The notes under the pieces: generated by a model | Seen by the model: the letters and a program-made list of their open reading frames with translations, nothing else | Databases searched by the model: none | Told to the model about the DNA's origin: nothing | Program-made: the position numbers and the translations under genes | Origin: Elusimicrobiota bacterium | GTDB taxonomy: Bacteria; Elusimicrobiota; Elusimicrobia; Elusimicrobiales; Elusimicrobiaceae | Length of the DNA stretch: 14,098 bases | Direction: 5' to 3' | NCBI GenBank assembly: GCA_031258375.1 | Contig: JAIRMX010000212.1 | Coordinates: 1 to 14,098, forward strand | In this document: one piece after another, positions 1 to 7,305 of the stretch | Layout: each line of letters begins with the position of its first letter | Position numbering within the stretch: the first letter of the stretch is position 1

Positions 1-72
1 CCCCAACACACCTATCACCCAAATTACACCAACACAGTCAATTCATCCCCGCCCCCGGGGGGGGGGGGGGGG
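1..72. other. Probable contig-end artefact ending in a poly-G run
   Basis: The first 50 or so bases contain almost no G and are made of C/A/T words unlike anything else in the window. They run into CCCCC followed by 16 consecutive G (57-72). Normal-looking AT-rich sequence resumes at 73. A similar G-run sits near the right end. Homopolymer G at contig ends is known from two-colour sequencing chemistry and low-quality assembly tips, so this is probably not genomic sequence. No feature should be called here. Confidence 0.7.
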
Positions 73-146
73 CATAGAGATTTTTTTGATTTATTTTAGA
101 CATAGTTACATTCCTTTAAAATATATTGTAAAATAACTTTAAACAA

Positions 147-252
147 TAAAATTATCCGCTATATATTAACATTCAGTATAACAAAAAGCAAATTATTTGT
201 AAAGGGCGGATAATTTTACAGAAATTTAATATTATTATCCAACCCTTTACAA
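147..252. repeat. Nested, mutually exclusive inverted repeats (hairpin switch-like or MITE-like)
   Basis: Three arms are visible. TAAAATTATCCGC (147-159) is a perfect 13-bp inverted match to GCGGATAATTTTA (206-218). The same central segment also belongs to a second hairpin: TTGTAAAGGG-C-GGATAAT (197-214) pairs with ATTATCC-AA-CCCTTTACAA (234-252), 17 bp with a small internal loop and a 19-nt apical loop. The two pairings compete for 206-214. The element lies in the 222-bp non-coding stretch 73-294, on the 3' side of the mutase gene; nothing else is recognised there apart from a TTGACA at 255-260 without a convincing -10. It could be a transcript-end structure, an attenuator-like switch, or a degenerate miniature inverted-repeat element. 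The inverted repeats are certain; the function is unknown. Confidence 0.6.
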
Positions 253-294
253 TATTGACAAAAAATCACCGGCTGTATTTTAAACGCTTTAACT

Positions 295-1785
295 TTAAGA
301 TAAAGCTTCTATAATTTTTTGCGCTTCCGCTATAAGTTTTGCGGGCGTTGCGGGATCTTTTGCCTCCGCGTATACTCTTATAAGATGCTCCGTGCCGGAA
401 GGACGCAGCGCAAGCCAGTTGCCGTTTCTCAATATAAATTTAAAACCGTCGGTTTCATCTATGCGCCATACCGAAGTTTTATTTAAAGACAGCGGCGGAT
501 TAAGATTCAGTTTTTCCATAATTTGAATTATTTCAATTTCGCGTTTTGGAATACTGACTTTTTTATCGTAATACACATTATATTTTTTATAAAAGTCTTT
601 AAGAATTTGCTTGAGAGGCTTGCCTTCGACGGCAATCATTTCAAGCAATAAAATACCGGCCAAAATTCCATCTTTATCCGGTATGTGATTTGATATGGCA
701 ATGCCGCCCGATTCTTCAGTCCCAAAAATATACTGGCCGCTTGTCATCAGCTCGCAGATATATTTAAAACCCACCGGCGTTTCGCGAACGGGCATATTAT
801 GCGCTTTTGCCACTTCGTCTATAAGATTTGTCGTAATAATGCTGCGGCATACGCGGCCTGAAACTTTGCGGTTCCTTATAAGATGTTCTAAAATTACCGG
901 CGAGACCTGATTTGGAGAAAGCCAATCGCCGTTTGGTCCGATAATACCGAATTTATCGCAGTCGCTGTTACAGGCAAGGCCGAGATGCAGTTTCTTTTTT
1001 ACTACAAGCGCGCTTAAATCTTTTAGAGCTTCAGGCCCGGCATTTGGCACTTTCCCGCCGAATAGAACGTCAATGCCTTCGTTTATGGCTTCAAACTGAA
1101 CTCCGCAGGAAGTTAAAAAATTACGCAGATAATGCGTCGCGGCGCCAAAGAGCGGGTCAACTCCTATTTTAAGTTTCGCTTTTTTTATAGCTTTTACATT
1201 TACCACACGGCTTAAGTGAGCGAGATATTCTTTGCGCAAATTCTGCGTATTTGCCGCAGCATTTTCATACCCGAATTCCGGCAAGTTTTTAGAAAGAGAC
1301 GAAACCGCCGGAATATTTTTTTCAATACTGCCGACTACTTCGTTATTTGCTATGCCGCCGTAATACGATATCCACTTAAGCCCGTTTTGCGTATAATCGG
1401 CTTCGCTGGCGGTAATAACTACCGCGCCTACGGCTCCGTAATTGAGAACAGACCATTCCGCCGCAGGCGTAGGCAAAGGGAAAACGGCTTTCTTCACCGA
1501 TATTCCTCTTGATATTAACACATTGCAAACAACGTCCGCCAATTTATCCGACATAAAACGCGTATCATTGCCTATTATCACAAGCGGACGTTTGAATTTC
1601 AAACCGCGTTCGGATATATGCTTGCGGTATCCAACCCCTTCAAACCCATAATATTCATCGGTGAAAATATGCTCGGCTATCGCTATGGAAATGCGTTCTA
1701 TATTCTGCGCAGTTATGCTTTCAGCTATAGCTCCGCGTAGTCCCGCCGTTGAAAATTTAAGTTCATTTATCATAAGTACCCCCAT
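295..1785 (-). CDS. Phosphoglucomutase/phosphomannomutase family protein (alpha-D-phosphohexomutase)
   Basis: The family interconverts hexose-1-phosphate and hexose-6-phosphate in the cytoplasm through a phosphoserine. The 496-residue length fits the four-domain family. Visible motifs are FSTAGLRG near residues 11-18, the serine loop TASEAD (125-130), a metal loop NSDCDKFG (273-280), the sugar loop GTEESGG (356-362) and the phosphate-binding loop RPSGTE (461-466). The catalytic Ser127 is kept, but the loop is usually TASHNP and the metal loop usually DxDxDR; here His and Asn of the first, and the first Asp and the Arg of the second, are replaced. Substrate or activity may therefore differ. 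Two starts are possible: the Met at 1785 with GGGAAG just upstream, or an internal Met at 1773 preceded by GGGGG; the second gives the more usual N-terminus. It is transcribed alone, away from the permease gene. Confidence 0.88.
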   Translation of the reverse strand: MGVLMINELKFSTAGLRGAIAESITAQNIERISIAIAEHIFTDEYYGFEGVGYRKHISERGLKFKRPLVIIGNDTRFMSDKLADVVCNVLISRGISVKKAVFPLPTPAAEWSVLNYGAVGAVVITASEADYTQNGLKWISYYGGIANNEVVGSIEKNIPAVSSLSKNLPEFGYENAAANTQNLRKEYLAHLSRVVNVKAIKKAKLKIGVDPLFGAATHYLRNFLTSCGVQFEAINEGIDVLFGGKVPNAGPEALKDLSALVVKKKLHLGLACNSDCDKFGIIGPNGDWLSPNQVSPVILEHLIRNRKVSGRVCRSIITTNLIDEVAKAHNMPVRETPVGFKYICELMTSGQYIFGTEESGGIAISNHIPDKDGILAGILLLEMIAVEGKPLKQILKDFYKKYNVYYDKKVSIPKREIEIIQIMEKLNLNPPLSLNKTSVWRIDETDGFKFILRNGNWLALRPSGTEHLIRVYAEAKDPATPAKLIAEAQKIIEALS

Positions 1786-1801
1786 ATTCTTCCCGTGTTA
1801 T

Positions 1802-1830
1802 AATATACAAAAATAATAAGTATATGGCAA
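1802..1830 (-). promoter_or_regulatory. Sigma70-type promoter for the phosphohexomutase gene
   Basis: On the minus strand, TTGCCA (1825-1830) and TATATT (1802-1807) are separated by exactly 17 bp. Transcription would begin near 1795, leaving a leader of roughly 10-25 nt before either candidate start codon (1785 or 1773). It stands back to back with the promoter of the permease gene. Confidence 0.6.
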
Positions 1831-1903
1831 CCTTAAATTGCAATTTAAGACAAACTAAGGCCGTCTTTTTCTCTGCAAATTATGTATAATAATCAAATAT
1901 CTT

Positions 1904-1932
1904 TTTACAATCGTAAATAAATTAGATATAAT
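1904..1932 (+). promoter_or_regulatory. Sigma70-type promoter for the amino acid permease gene
   Basis: TTTACA (1904-1909) and a perfect TATAAT (1927-1932) are separated by 17 bp. The predicted start near 1939 leaves about 35 nt of leader, which contains the ribosome-binding site GGAG (1965-1968), 5 nt before the ATG at 1974. A second TATAAT at 1885-1890 has no convincing -35 partner. Confidence 0.65.
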
Positions 1933-1973
1933 TTTACTTAATTTTACAAACAGAGAAACCGACTGGAGAAATT

Positions 1974-3524
1974 ATGATAAACAAACTTCTGGCGCGTAAA
2001 TCTATAGACAAACTTGTGCTCCAATCAAACGATAAAAATCGTTCGCTGAAAAAAATATTAGGCCCCGCAGATATAGTATTGTTGGGCATAGGCTGCATAA
2101 TCGGCGCGGGTATTTTTGTGCTAACGGGGCAAGCCGCAGCCCAATATGCCGGGCCCGGGATTGTTTTGTCCTTCGTATTATCCGCCGTAGGCTGCGCTTT
2201 TGCAGGTCTTTGCTATGCGGAATTTGCGGCTATGATACCTTTATCAGGCAGCGCGTACACTTACTCTTACGCGACTATGGGAGAATTTCTTGCGTGGATA
2301 ATCGGATGGGATCTTATTTTGGAATATCTGTTTGCCGCTTCAAGCGTGGCAGTGGGATGGAGCGGATATGTAGTAAGTTTTCTTGCAGATATCGGCCTTA
2401 ATATTCCGCCGGAGTTTTGCAATGCCACCGGCGCGCGCCTCGTTCAAATACCGGGGCCGGGCTGGACTTCTATCGGCGCTGGTACGGTAAGCGCGTTAAG
2501 CGAAAGCGGCATTGACATATCGACCTTGCCGCAAGTAACGGGCGTATTTAATTTTCCCGCGCTTTTAATTATAGCCTTATGCACGTTTATACTCGTCATA
2601 GGCATAAGGGAATCAAGCAAAGTAAATAATATTATCGTATTTATCAAGCTGACAGTTGTGCTGCTGTTTATCGCCATAGGCATAAAATATGTAAAACCCG
2701 AAAATTTGACGCCGTTTATACCTCAAAATATAGGCGGTTTTGGCAACTTTGGCTGGAGCGGTATTTTACGCGGAGCGGGCGTGGTATTCTTTGCTTATAT
2801 AGGTTTTGACGCGGTATCAACCGTCGCGCAAGAAGCAAAAAAACCGCAGCGCGACATACCCATAGGAATTTTAGTTTCTCTTGGAGTATGCGCCGTGCTA
2901 TATATAGCGGTTGCCTTTGTGCTGACCGGCATAGTAAAATACACATTCCTCAACGTGCCGGACCCCATTGCCGTAGGCGTCGACGTTATGGGCACGGCCG
3001 CATGGCTTAAACCATTAATAAAAATAGGAGCCGTAGCCGGCTTAAGTTCCGTGATATTAGTTATGCTTCTTGCGCAGCCGCGTATATTTTTTGCAATGGC
3101 AAACGACGGCCTTTTGCCGCCGGTTTTTCGAAAAGTGCATAAAAAATTTCAGACTCCGCATCTCACCACCGTTATAACCGGCGGCGCGGCCATGATACTT
3201 GCGGGATTTCTGCCGATAGGCGTTTTGGGAGAGATGGTTTCCATAGGCACTTTACTTGCTTTTACGCTGGTATGCTTCGGCATATGGCGGCTGCGCCATA
3301 CGCAGCCTAATACGCCGCGTCCGTTTAAAACGCCGTGGGTGCCGTTTGTGCCGATTATGGGAATATTCATTTGTCTTGCGCAAATGTTTTCGCTTCCGAT
3401 GATGACATGGCTGCGGCTTATAATTTGGCTTGCAATAGGGTTTCTAATTTATTTCTTATACGGCATAAAACACAGCGTGCTACGCGAGACGGAGAAAGTG
3501 TCTCGCGCGAAATATCAATTATAA
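1974..3524 (+). CDS. APC-family amino acid permease (cationic amino acid transporter-like)
   Basis: This is an inner-membrane secondary transporter of amino acids. The 516 residues form about 12-14 hydrophobic segments. The first carries the APC hallmark GIGCIIGAGIF (38-48), where unwound helix 1 binds the substrate backbone. A second conserved stretch, FFAYIGFDAVSTVAQEAKKPQRDIP (broken by the helix 6-7 region, about 272-296), is typical of the YfnA/CAT branch, as is the RSLKKILGPADI-type N-terminus. The start is supported by GGAG 5 nt upstream and a consensus promoter. The C-terminal tail is short and charged. The exact substrate cannot be read from sequence. The gene looks monocistronic: a 90-bp gap with its own regulatory features separates it from the efflux operon. 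A perfect 8-bp inverted repeat lies in its last codons. Confidence 0.9.
   Translation: MINKLLARKSIDKLVLQSNDKNRSLKKILGPADIVLLGIGCIIGAGIFVLTGQAAAQYAGPGIVLSFVLSAVGCAFAGLCYAEFAAMIPLSGSAYTYSYATMGEFLAWIIGWDLILEYLFAASSVAVGWSGYVVSFLADIGLNIPPEFCNATGARLVQIPGPGWTSIGAGTVSALSESGIDISTLPQVTGVFNFPALLIIALCTFILVIGIRESSKVNNIIVFIKLTVVLLFIAIGIKYVKPENLTPFIPQNIGGFGNFGWSGILRGAGVVFFAYIGFDAVSTVAQEAKKPQRDIPIGILVSLGVCAVLYIAVAFVLTGIVKYTFLNVPDPIAVGVDVMGTAAWLKPLIKIGAVAGLSSVILVMLLAQPRIFFAMANDGLLPPVFRKVHKKFQTPHLTTVITGGAAMILAGFLPIGVLGEMVSIGTLLAFTLVCFGIWRLRHTQPNTPRPFKTPWVPFVPIMGIFICLAQMFSLPMMTWLRLIIWLAIGFLIYFLYGIKHSVLRETEKVSRAKYQL
3483..3507 (+). other. Hairpin inside the 3' end of the permease gene
   Basis: CGCGAGAC (3483-3490) and GTCTCGCG (3500-3507) form a perfect, GC-rich 8-bp stem with a 9-nt loop, 15 nt before the stop codon. 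The nearest T-run (3525-3529) lies 17 nt beyond the stem, too far for a canonical intrinsic terminator. It may stabilise the mRNA 3' end or help separate the permease transcript from the efflux operon; this role is inferred. Confidence 0.45.
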
Positions 3525-3536
3525 TTTTTGCGATCG

Positions 3537-3577
3537 AGAAATATATTTCTAAAGTTTGCGTTTTTATTTAGTATAAT
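3537..3577 (+). promoter_or_regulatory. Candidate promoter/operator of the efflux operon
   Basis: A perfect 14-bp palindrome, AGAAATATATTTCT (3537-3550), lies just upstream of TATAAT (3572-3577), overlapping the place where a -35 box would be (3549-3554); no good -35 is visible there. The 11-mer AATTATAATTT also occurs twice, at 3517-3527 and 3586-3596, on either side. A repressor or activator site controlling the pump genes would fit this position, but AT-rich palindromes can arise by chance. No strong ribosome-binding site precedes the ATG at 3615. Confidence 0.35.
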
Positions 3578-3614
3578 AAACTTAAAATTATAATTTAATA
3601 TGGCATGATATCCT

Positions 3615-4907
3615 ATGAGAACCAACTTTTTTAAAATTTCTATCGCATTTATATTCGTACTTTTTGGGCTTGTTCGTTTATGCGCGCAGACTGCGGAAAA
3701 AAATTCCGAACAAGAAACGTTTACTCTTGATAAGTGCATTGAACTGACTTTAAAAAATAATCCGCGCATAGCGGCCGCGGACTCTTCAACGGAAGCGCAG
3801 CGAAACAGACTTTCGCAAACAAAAGCCGGATATCTTCCGCAGGTTAGCGGCGGCGCGTCTTATTCCCACTCAAATACCGAGCTTAAATGGAGTGGCAATG
3901 GTTCTACGAATTCTTACGGCTCTTCACTATCCGCCTCTCAGTTGATTTACGATTTCGGCAAAACCGGTTTATCCGCGGACATACAAAAAAATTCTTATCA
4001 GTCTTCTCTGCAGGACAGCGAAAGCACAAGAAACAGCGTAATTTACGAGCTTAAACAGGCTTATGTGGCCGTGCTTGCTGATATCGAACAATATGAAGTT
4101 TTTAAACAATCCGTCGAGCAATATCAAGAACAGCTAAAACGAGCGCAGGCTTTTTACGACGTCGGCACAAGGCCAAGAATAGACGTTACCACCGCGCAGG
4201 TTAATTTAAATAACGCAAAATTAAATTTAATAAAAGCTGAAAATACTTTAAAAATCGCAAAACAAAAATTACTTAACGTTATGGGTTTATATGATAGCGC
4301 TACAGATTTTGAACTGGAAAAACAATCGGAAATTCCGCAGTTTGACATAACGCTTGAAGAAGCTTTGAAACAGGCCGTTGAAAACCGGCCGGATTTGGCT
4401 TCTTATAAGTTAAAACTTGAAAGCGCGCGCCAAAACGTCAAATTATCTTCGACAGGATTTGCGCCTGAATTAAACGCAAGCGGCTCCTATAGTTGGAAAG
4501 GGTCCGAATTCCCGCTCGACGACAGTTGGTCCTTAGGAGCGAACGTATCTCTGCCGATATTTAGCGGGTTTAGCACAGTAAACAAAATCAAAGAATCAAA
4601 AAACAGTATGAATACGGCTTATTATAATTTGACGGAAGCTCATCAAAACGTTTTGCTTGACGTGCGCACATGCTACTTTAATTTGCAAGAGGCGGCTTCA
4701 AGAATACCCGTCGCGGACGTTTCAAGGCAGCAGGCGGAGGAAAACTATAAACTCGCGGTAGGCCGCTATACCGTCGGCGTGGGCAATTATATAGAAGTGA
4801 AAGACGCGGAGGTTTCTCTAAGTAATGCAAAACTAAATTATATCAGCGCGGTATTTGATTATAATCTTGCAATAGCGGACTTAAAAAGAGCAATAGGGAC
4901 GAGATAA
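3615..4907 (+). CDS. TolC-family outer membrane efflux protein
   Basis: This is the outer membrane exit duct of a tripartite efflux pump. The N-terminus is a signal peptide: a short basic start, a hydrophobic core (about residues 8-22), then an Ala-Gln cleavage region near 24-25. No lipobox is seen around Cys23, since the residue before it is Leu. The mature part has the two-fold OEP repeat: LDKCIELTLKNNPRI (about 38-52) begins repeat one and LEEALKQAVENRPDLASYKL, around the middle, begins repeat two, each followed by long Ala/Gln/Glu-rich helices and beta-barrel strands. The 430-residue length is normal. The next gene, the MacA-type adaptor, begins 2 bp after the stop, so the two are very likely translationally coupled. 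The matching inner-membrane ATPase and permease lie further downstream, separated by cargo genes. Confidence 0.9.
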   Translation: MRTNFFKISIAFIFVLFGLVRLCAQTAEKNSEQETFTLDKCIELTLKNNPRIAAADSSTEAQRNRLSQTKAGYLPQVSGGASYSHSNTELKWSGNGSTNSYGSSLSASQLIYDFGKTGLSADIQKNSYQSSLQDSESTRNSVIYELKQAYVAVLADIEQYEVFKQSVEQYQEQLKRAQAFYDVGTRPRIDVTTAQVNLNNAKLNLIKAENTLKIAKQKLLNVMGLYDSATDFELEKQSEIPQFDITLEEALKQAVENRPDLASYKLKLESARQNVKLSSTGFAPELNASGSYSWKGSEFPLDDSWSLGANVSLPIFSGFSTVNKIKESKNSMNTAYYNLTEAHQNVLLDVRTCYFNLQEAASRIPVADVSRQQAEENYKLAVGRYTVGVGNYIEVKDAEVSLSNAKLNYISAVFDYNLAIADLKRAIGTR

Positions 4908-4909
4908 TT

Positions 4910-6127
4910 ATGAAAAACAAGAAAAAACTTAAGAAAATAATAATTACAGTCGTGGCAATAATTGCCGTGATATTTATTTTAGTTAAAATATTCGGCGGCA
5001 AAAAAACGGTGCTTTATAAAACGGAACTGCCTAAAATATCGCGCATAACGGAAAAGGTAGAAGCGGCCGGTAAAATAAACCCCGTAACGCAAACAAGCGT
5101 AGGCACGCAGGTTTCGGGCAGCTTACAGGAACTTAACGTGGATTATAATTCTATCGTCAAAAAAGGCGATATAATGGCCGTCATAGACCCTTCTACTTAT
5201 GAGTCCGCAGTACTTCAACAGGAAGCCAATTTGGAAAGAGTCGACAGCGTTTTTAAAAACGCAAAACGCAATTACGAGCGCTATCAAAAACTTTATAAAG
5301 AAGCGCTTGTGGCAAAAAGCGAACTTGACAATGCCGAAGTGGATTATCTTTCCGCGCAGGCGCAAGTAGTGCAGGCAAAAGCGTCTCTTGATAAAGCAAA
5401 AATAGATTTAGGATATACGAAAATAGTTTCGCCCGTAAACGGAATAGTCATTTCAAAACAAGTGGAACTTGGCCAAACCGTAGCCGCAAGTTTTCAAACG
5501 CCGACTTTATTTTTAGTTGCGGAAGATCTTACGAAAATGCAAATAGAAGTCAATATATCCGAAGCCGATATAAGCAAAATAAAAGAAGGTCAGGACGTTG
5601 AATTTTCCGTCGACGCATATCCCGACGTGACTTTTAAAGGCGCCGTAAAGCAGGTGCGCAACTCGCCTACGACAATACAAAACGTGGTTACTTATACCGT
5701 AGTAGTGGCGGTTGACAACAAAGATTTGAAACTTAAACCGGGTATGACGGCAAACGCCTCTATAATAACCGCGCGTAAGAAGGATATTTTAACGGTATCA
5801 AATCAAGCTTTACGTTTTGTGCCTCCGACGGACGCAAAGATAAAAAATACGGAGCTTACGCAGGAAACAGCTCCGCAGCAAAACAATAACGGCGGATATA
5901 ACCGCGCCAGCGCTCAAAATCAAAGACGTTCTTACAAAGGGCAGGGCGTCTGGACGGAAAACAGAGACGGCAGCTTAACGCGCATAGAAATAAAAACAGG
6001 AATTACCGACGGTCTTAAAACCGAACTTACCGAAAGCGATTTAACAGAAACTACGCCGATAATCACAAGCGTTGAAAGCGCCGGCGCAACGCAAAAGAGC
6101 AACCAAATGCGAATGCCGAGGTTTTAA
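4910..6127 (+). CDS. MacA/HlyD-type periplasmic adaptor subunit of an efflux pump
   Basis: The protein links the inner-membrane transporter to the TolC-like duct. It has one N-terminal membrane anchor (about residues 10-28) after a lysine-rich start, then a barrel-sandwich half (VGTQVSGSLQELNVDYNSIVKKG region), a coiled-coil hairpin (about 85-150, rich in Glu/Lys/Ala), the return half of the lipoyl-like domain (SPVNGIVISKQVELGQTV) and a beta-barrel ending in LKPGMTANASI, typical of MacA-like adaptors. A Gln/Asn/Arg-rich linker precedes the C-terminal domain, which ends in a basic tail. The ATG lies 2 bp after the tolC-like stop, with AGGGA 10 nt upstream inside that gene. In related operons the ABC ATPase follows directly; here about 3.8 kb of unrelated genes intervene. 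Confidence 0.9.
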   Translation: MKNKKKLKKIIITVVAIIAVIFILVKIFGGKKTVLYKTELPKISRITEKVEAAGKINPVTQTSVGTQVSGSLQELNVDYNSIVKKGDIMAVIDPSTYESAVLQQEANLERVDSVFKNAKRNYERYQKLYKEALVAKSELDNAEVDYLSAQAQVVQAKASLDKAKIDLGYTKIVSPVNGIVISKQVELGQTVAASFQTPTLFLVAEDLTKMQIEVNISEADISKIKEGQDVEFSVDAYPDVTFKGAVKQVRNSPTTIQNVVTYTVVVAVDNKDLKLKPGMTANASIITARKKDILTVSNQALRFVPPTDAKIKNTELTQETAPQQNNNGGYNRASAQNQRRSYKGQGVWTENRDGSLTRIEIKTGITDGLKTELTESDLTETTPIITSVESAGATQKSNQMRMPRF

Positions 6128-6137
6128 GCGTTTTGAT

Positions 6138-6994
6138 ATGAAAAACAAAATCCAATTATTTAAAACTCAAAAAATTCGCAGTGTTTGGGACGAGCAAGCC
6201 GAAAAATGGTGATTTTCCGTCATAGATATAATTGCCGTTTTGACCGAAAGCGTTGACGCCAACGCTTATTGGCGCAAACTTAAAGAGCGTCTAAAAGCCG
6301 AAGGAAATGAAACCGTGACAAATTGTCACGCTTTGAAAATGCTTGCGACGGACAACAAAATGCGTTCTACCGACGTTGCCGATACGGAACAAATCCTGCG
6401 CCTAATCCAGTCAATCCCCAGCAAGAAGGCCGAGCCTTTTAAAATGTGGCTGGCAAAAGTGGGCAATGAACGCATTGATGAAACCATTGACCCAGAGCTT
6501 TCAATAAACAGGGCAATGAGCAATTACCACCTCTTGGGTTATAGTGAAAATTGGATAAACCAGCGCATAAAATCCATTGAAGTTCGTAAAGCCTTAACGG
6601 ACGAATGGGACAAAAGCGGCGTAAAGAAAGACGGAGAATATGCCGAACTTACGGATTTGATGAGTAAAATTTGGAGCGGAATGACAACGCGCGAATACAA
6701 AAAATTCAAAGGTTTAAAAAAGAGAATTTACGCGACAATATGACTAACACGGAGCTTGTTTTAAATATGCTTGCGGAAGTTGCCGCGACGGATATTTCCG
6801 TTGAACGCCAGCCTGCAAACTTTAACGAGAGCGCGCAAGTCGCCAAAGAAGGCGCAAAAGCCGCGCAAGTGGCGCGCAAACAAATTGAAAAAAGCACTGG
6901 CAAACGCGCAATCACCAGTAAAAATGCAAAAAGTTTAGGCCAAAGGAAGCTGTTGAAACAAAATATTATTTGCGATGAAACAAACTTTGTTTGA
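6138..6994 (+). pseudogene. Bro-N/phage antirepressor-like gene with an in-frame TGA and a -1 frameshift
   Basis: Starting at the ATG at 6138, the reading gives a Bro-N-like N-terminus (KIRSVWDEQAEKW), then a TGA at 6210-6212, then continues in the same frame as FSVIDIIAVLTESVDANAYW..., including MLATDNKMRSTDVADTEQI, RLIQSIPSKKAEPFKMWLAKVG and WINQRIKSIEVRKALTDEW, all familiar from BRO-family proteins. At 6716-6722 the sequence A-AAA-AAG stands in the phase of a -1 slippery heptamer. Without slippage the frame ends at 6743 (KKRIYATI). One base back it reads KKENLRDNMTNTELVLNMLAE, as in the family, and ends at 6994. The restored product would be about 285 residues. Two lesions make a decayed gene the simplest reading; assembly error or programmed recoding remain open. 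The extreme C-terminus may carry a further shift: another frame gives PKEAVETKYYLR and a TGA at 6976-6978. No ribosome-binding site is seen. Confidence 0.75.
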
Positions 6995-7196
6995 AAAATT
7001 TGTGGCACAAGGTAAAATACGTCAAGAGGTTTTAACTTCTTCTAACTATTTAGTAGCAGGAGATGTTTGTCCCATACATAATATCACTTTATGGACTAGC
7101 ATGGCTGAGATAATGATAATATATCTTGAATCAATACTTTTAGGACACGAACTCTACGCGACTTTTGATAAAGAAAGCAGAGATTTTCATTTATAA
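6975..7196 (+). CDS. Small unknown ORF between the Bro-N remnant and the helicase
   Basis: I do not recognise this 73-residue product. It begins MKQTLFEKFVAQGK, has a hydrophobic middle (about 40-57, too irregular for a confident membrane helix) and ends KESRDFHL. The ATG overlaps the end of the Bro-N remnant and has no visible ribosome-binding site. Beyond the stop the same frame stays open for 15 codons, then a TGA (7242-7244), then 19 more codons to a TAG at 7302-7304, directly before the helicase start. The region could therefore be a decayed larger gene rather than a real short one. Base composition is AT-rich like the helicase, so it probably belongs to the same transferred segment. Confidence 0.3.
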   Translation: MKQTLFEKFVAQGKIRQEVLTSSNYLVAGDVCPIHNITLWTSMAEIMIIYLESILLGHELYATFDKESRDFHL

Positions 7197-7305
7197 GCAA
7201 ATAGTATAGATAATAAATACACTATTCGCAGAGTGAAATTTTGATTTCAATACGGAAGAAAAATATCTGCTACACAAATAGATGATTACTTGAATAAGAG
7301 TTAGT

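Noticed and set aside
255..281. Promoter TTGACA ... TATTTT running antisense into the mutase gene
   Set aside because: The spacer to TATTTT is only 15 bp and the -10 match is poor; nothing downstream on the plus strand would be served.
3615..3690. Lipoprotein signal (Cys23) in the TolC-like protein
   Set aside because: The residue before Cys is Leu and the three before it do not match the lipobox; an ordinary signal peptide cut near Ala24-Gln25 fits better.
6210..6212. TGA read as tryptophan (altered genetic code)
   Set aside because: The other long genes end in TAA and contain no internal TGA, so they give no support, and the DUF4143 gene ends in TGA exactly where the family's length would be complete. 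A nonsense mutation in a decaying gene explains the case better.
6240..6743. Independent 167-residue gene starting at TTG 6240
   Set aside because: Sequence upstream in the same frame continues the Bro-N similarity back to ATG 6138, and the end at 6743 is the out-of-frame result of the shift at 6716-6722. It is a fragment of the broken gene.
7234..7249. Terminator or operator TGAAAT/ATTTCA before the helicase
   Set aside because: A 6-bp AT-rich stem without a T-run in AT-rich DNA is within chance expectation.
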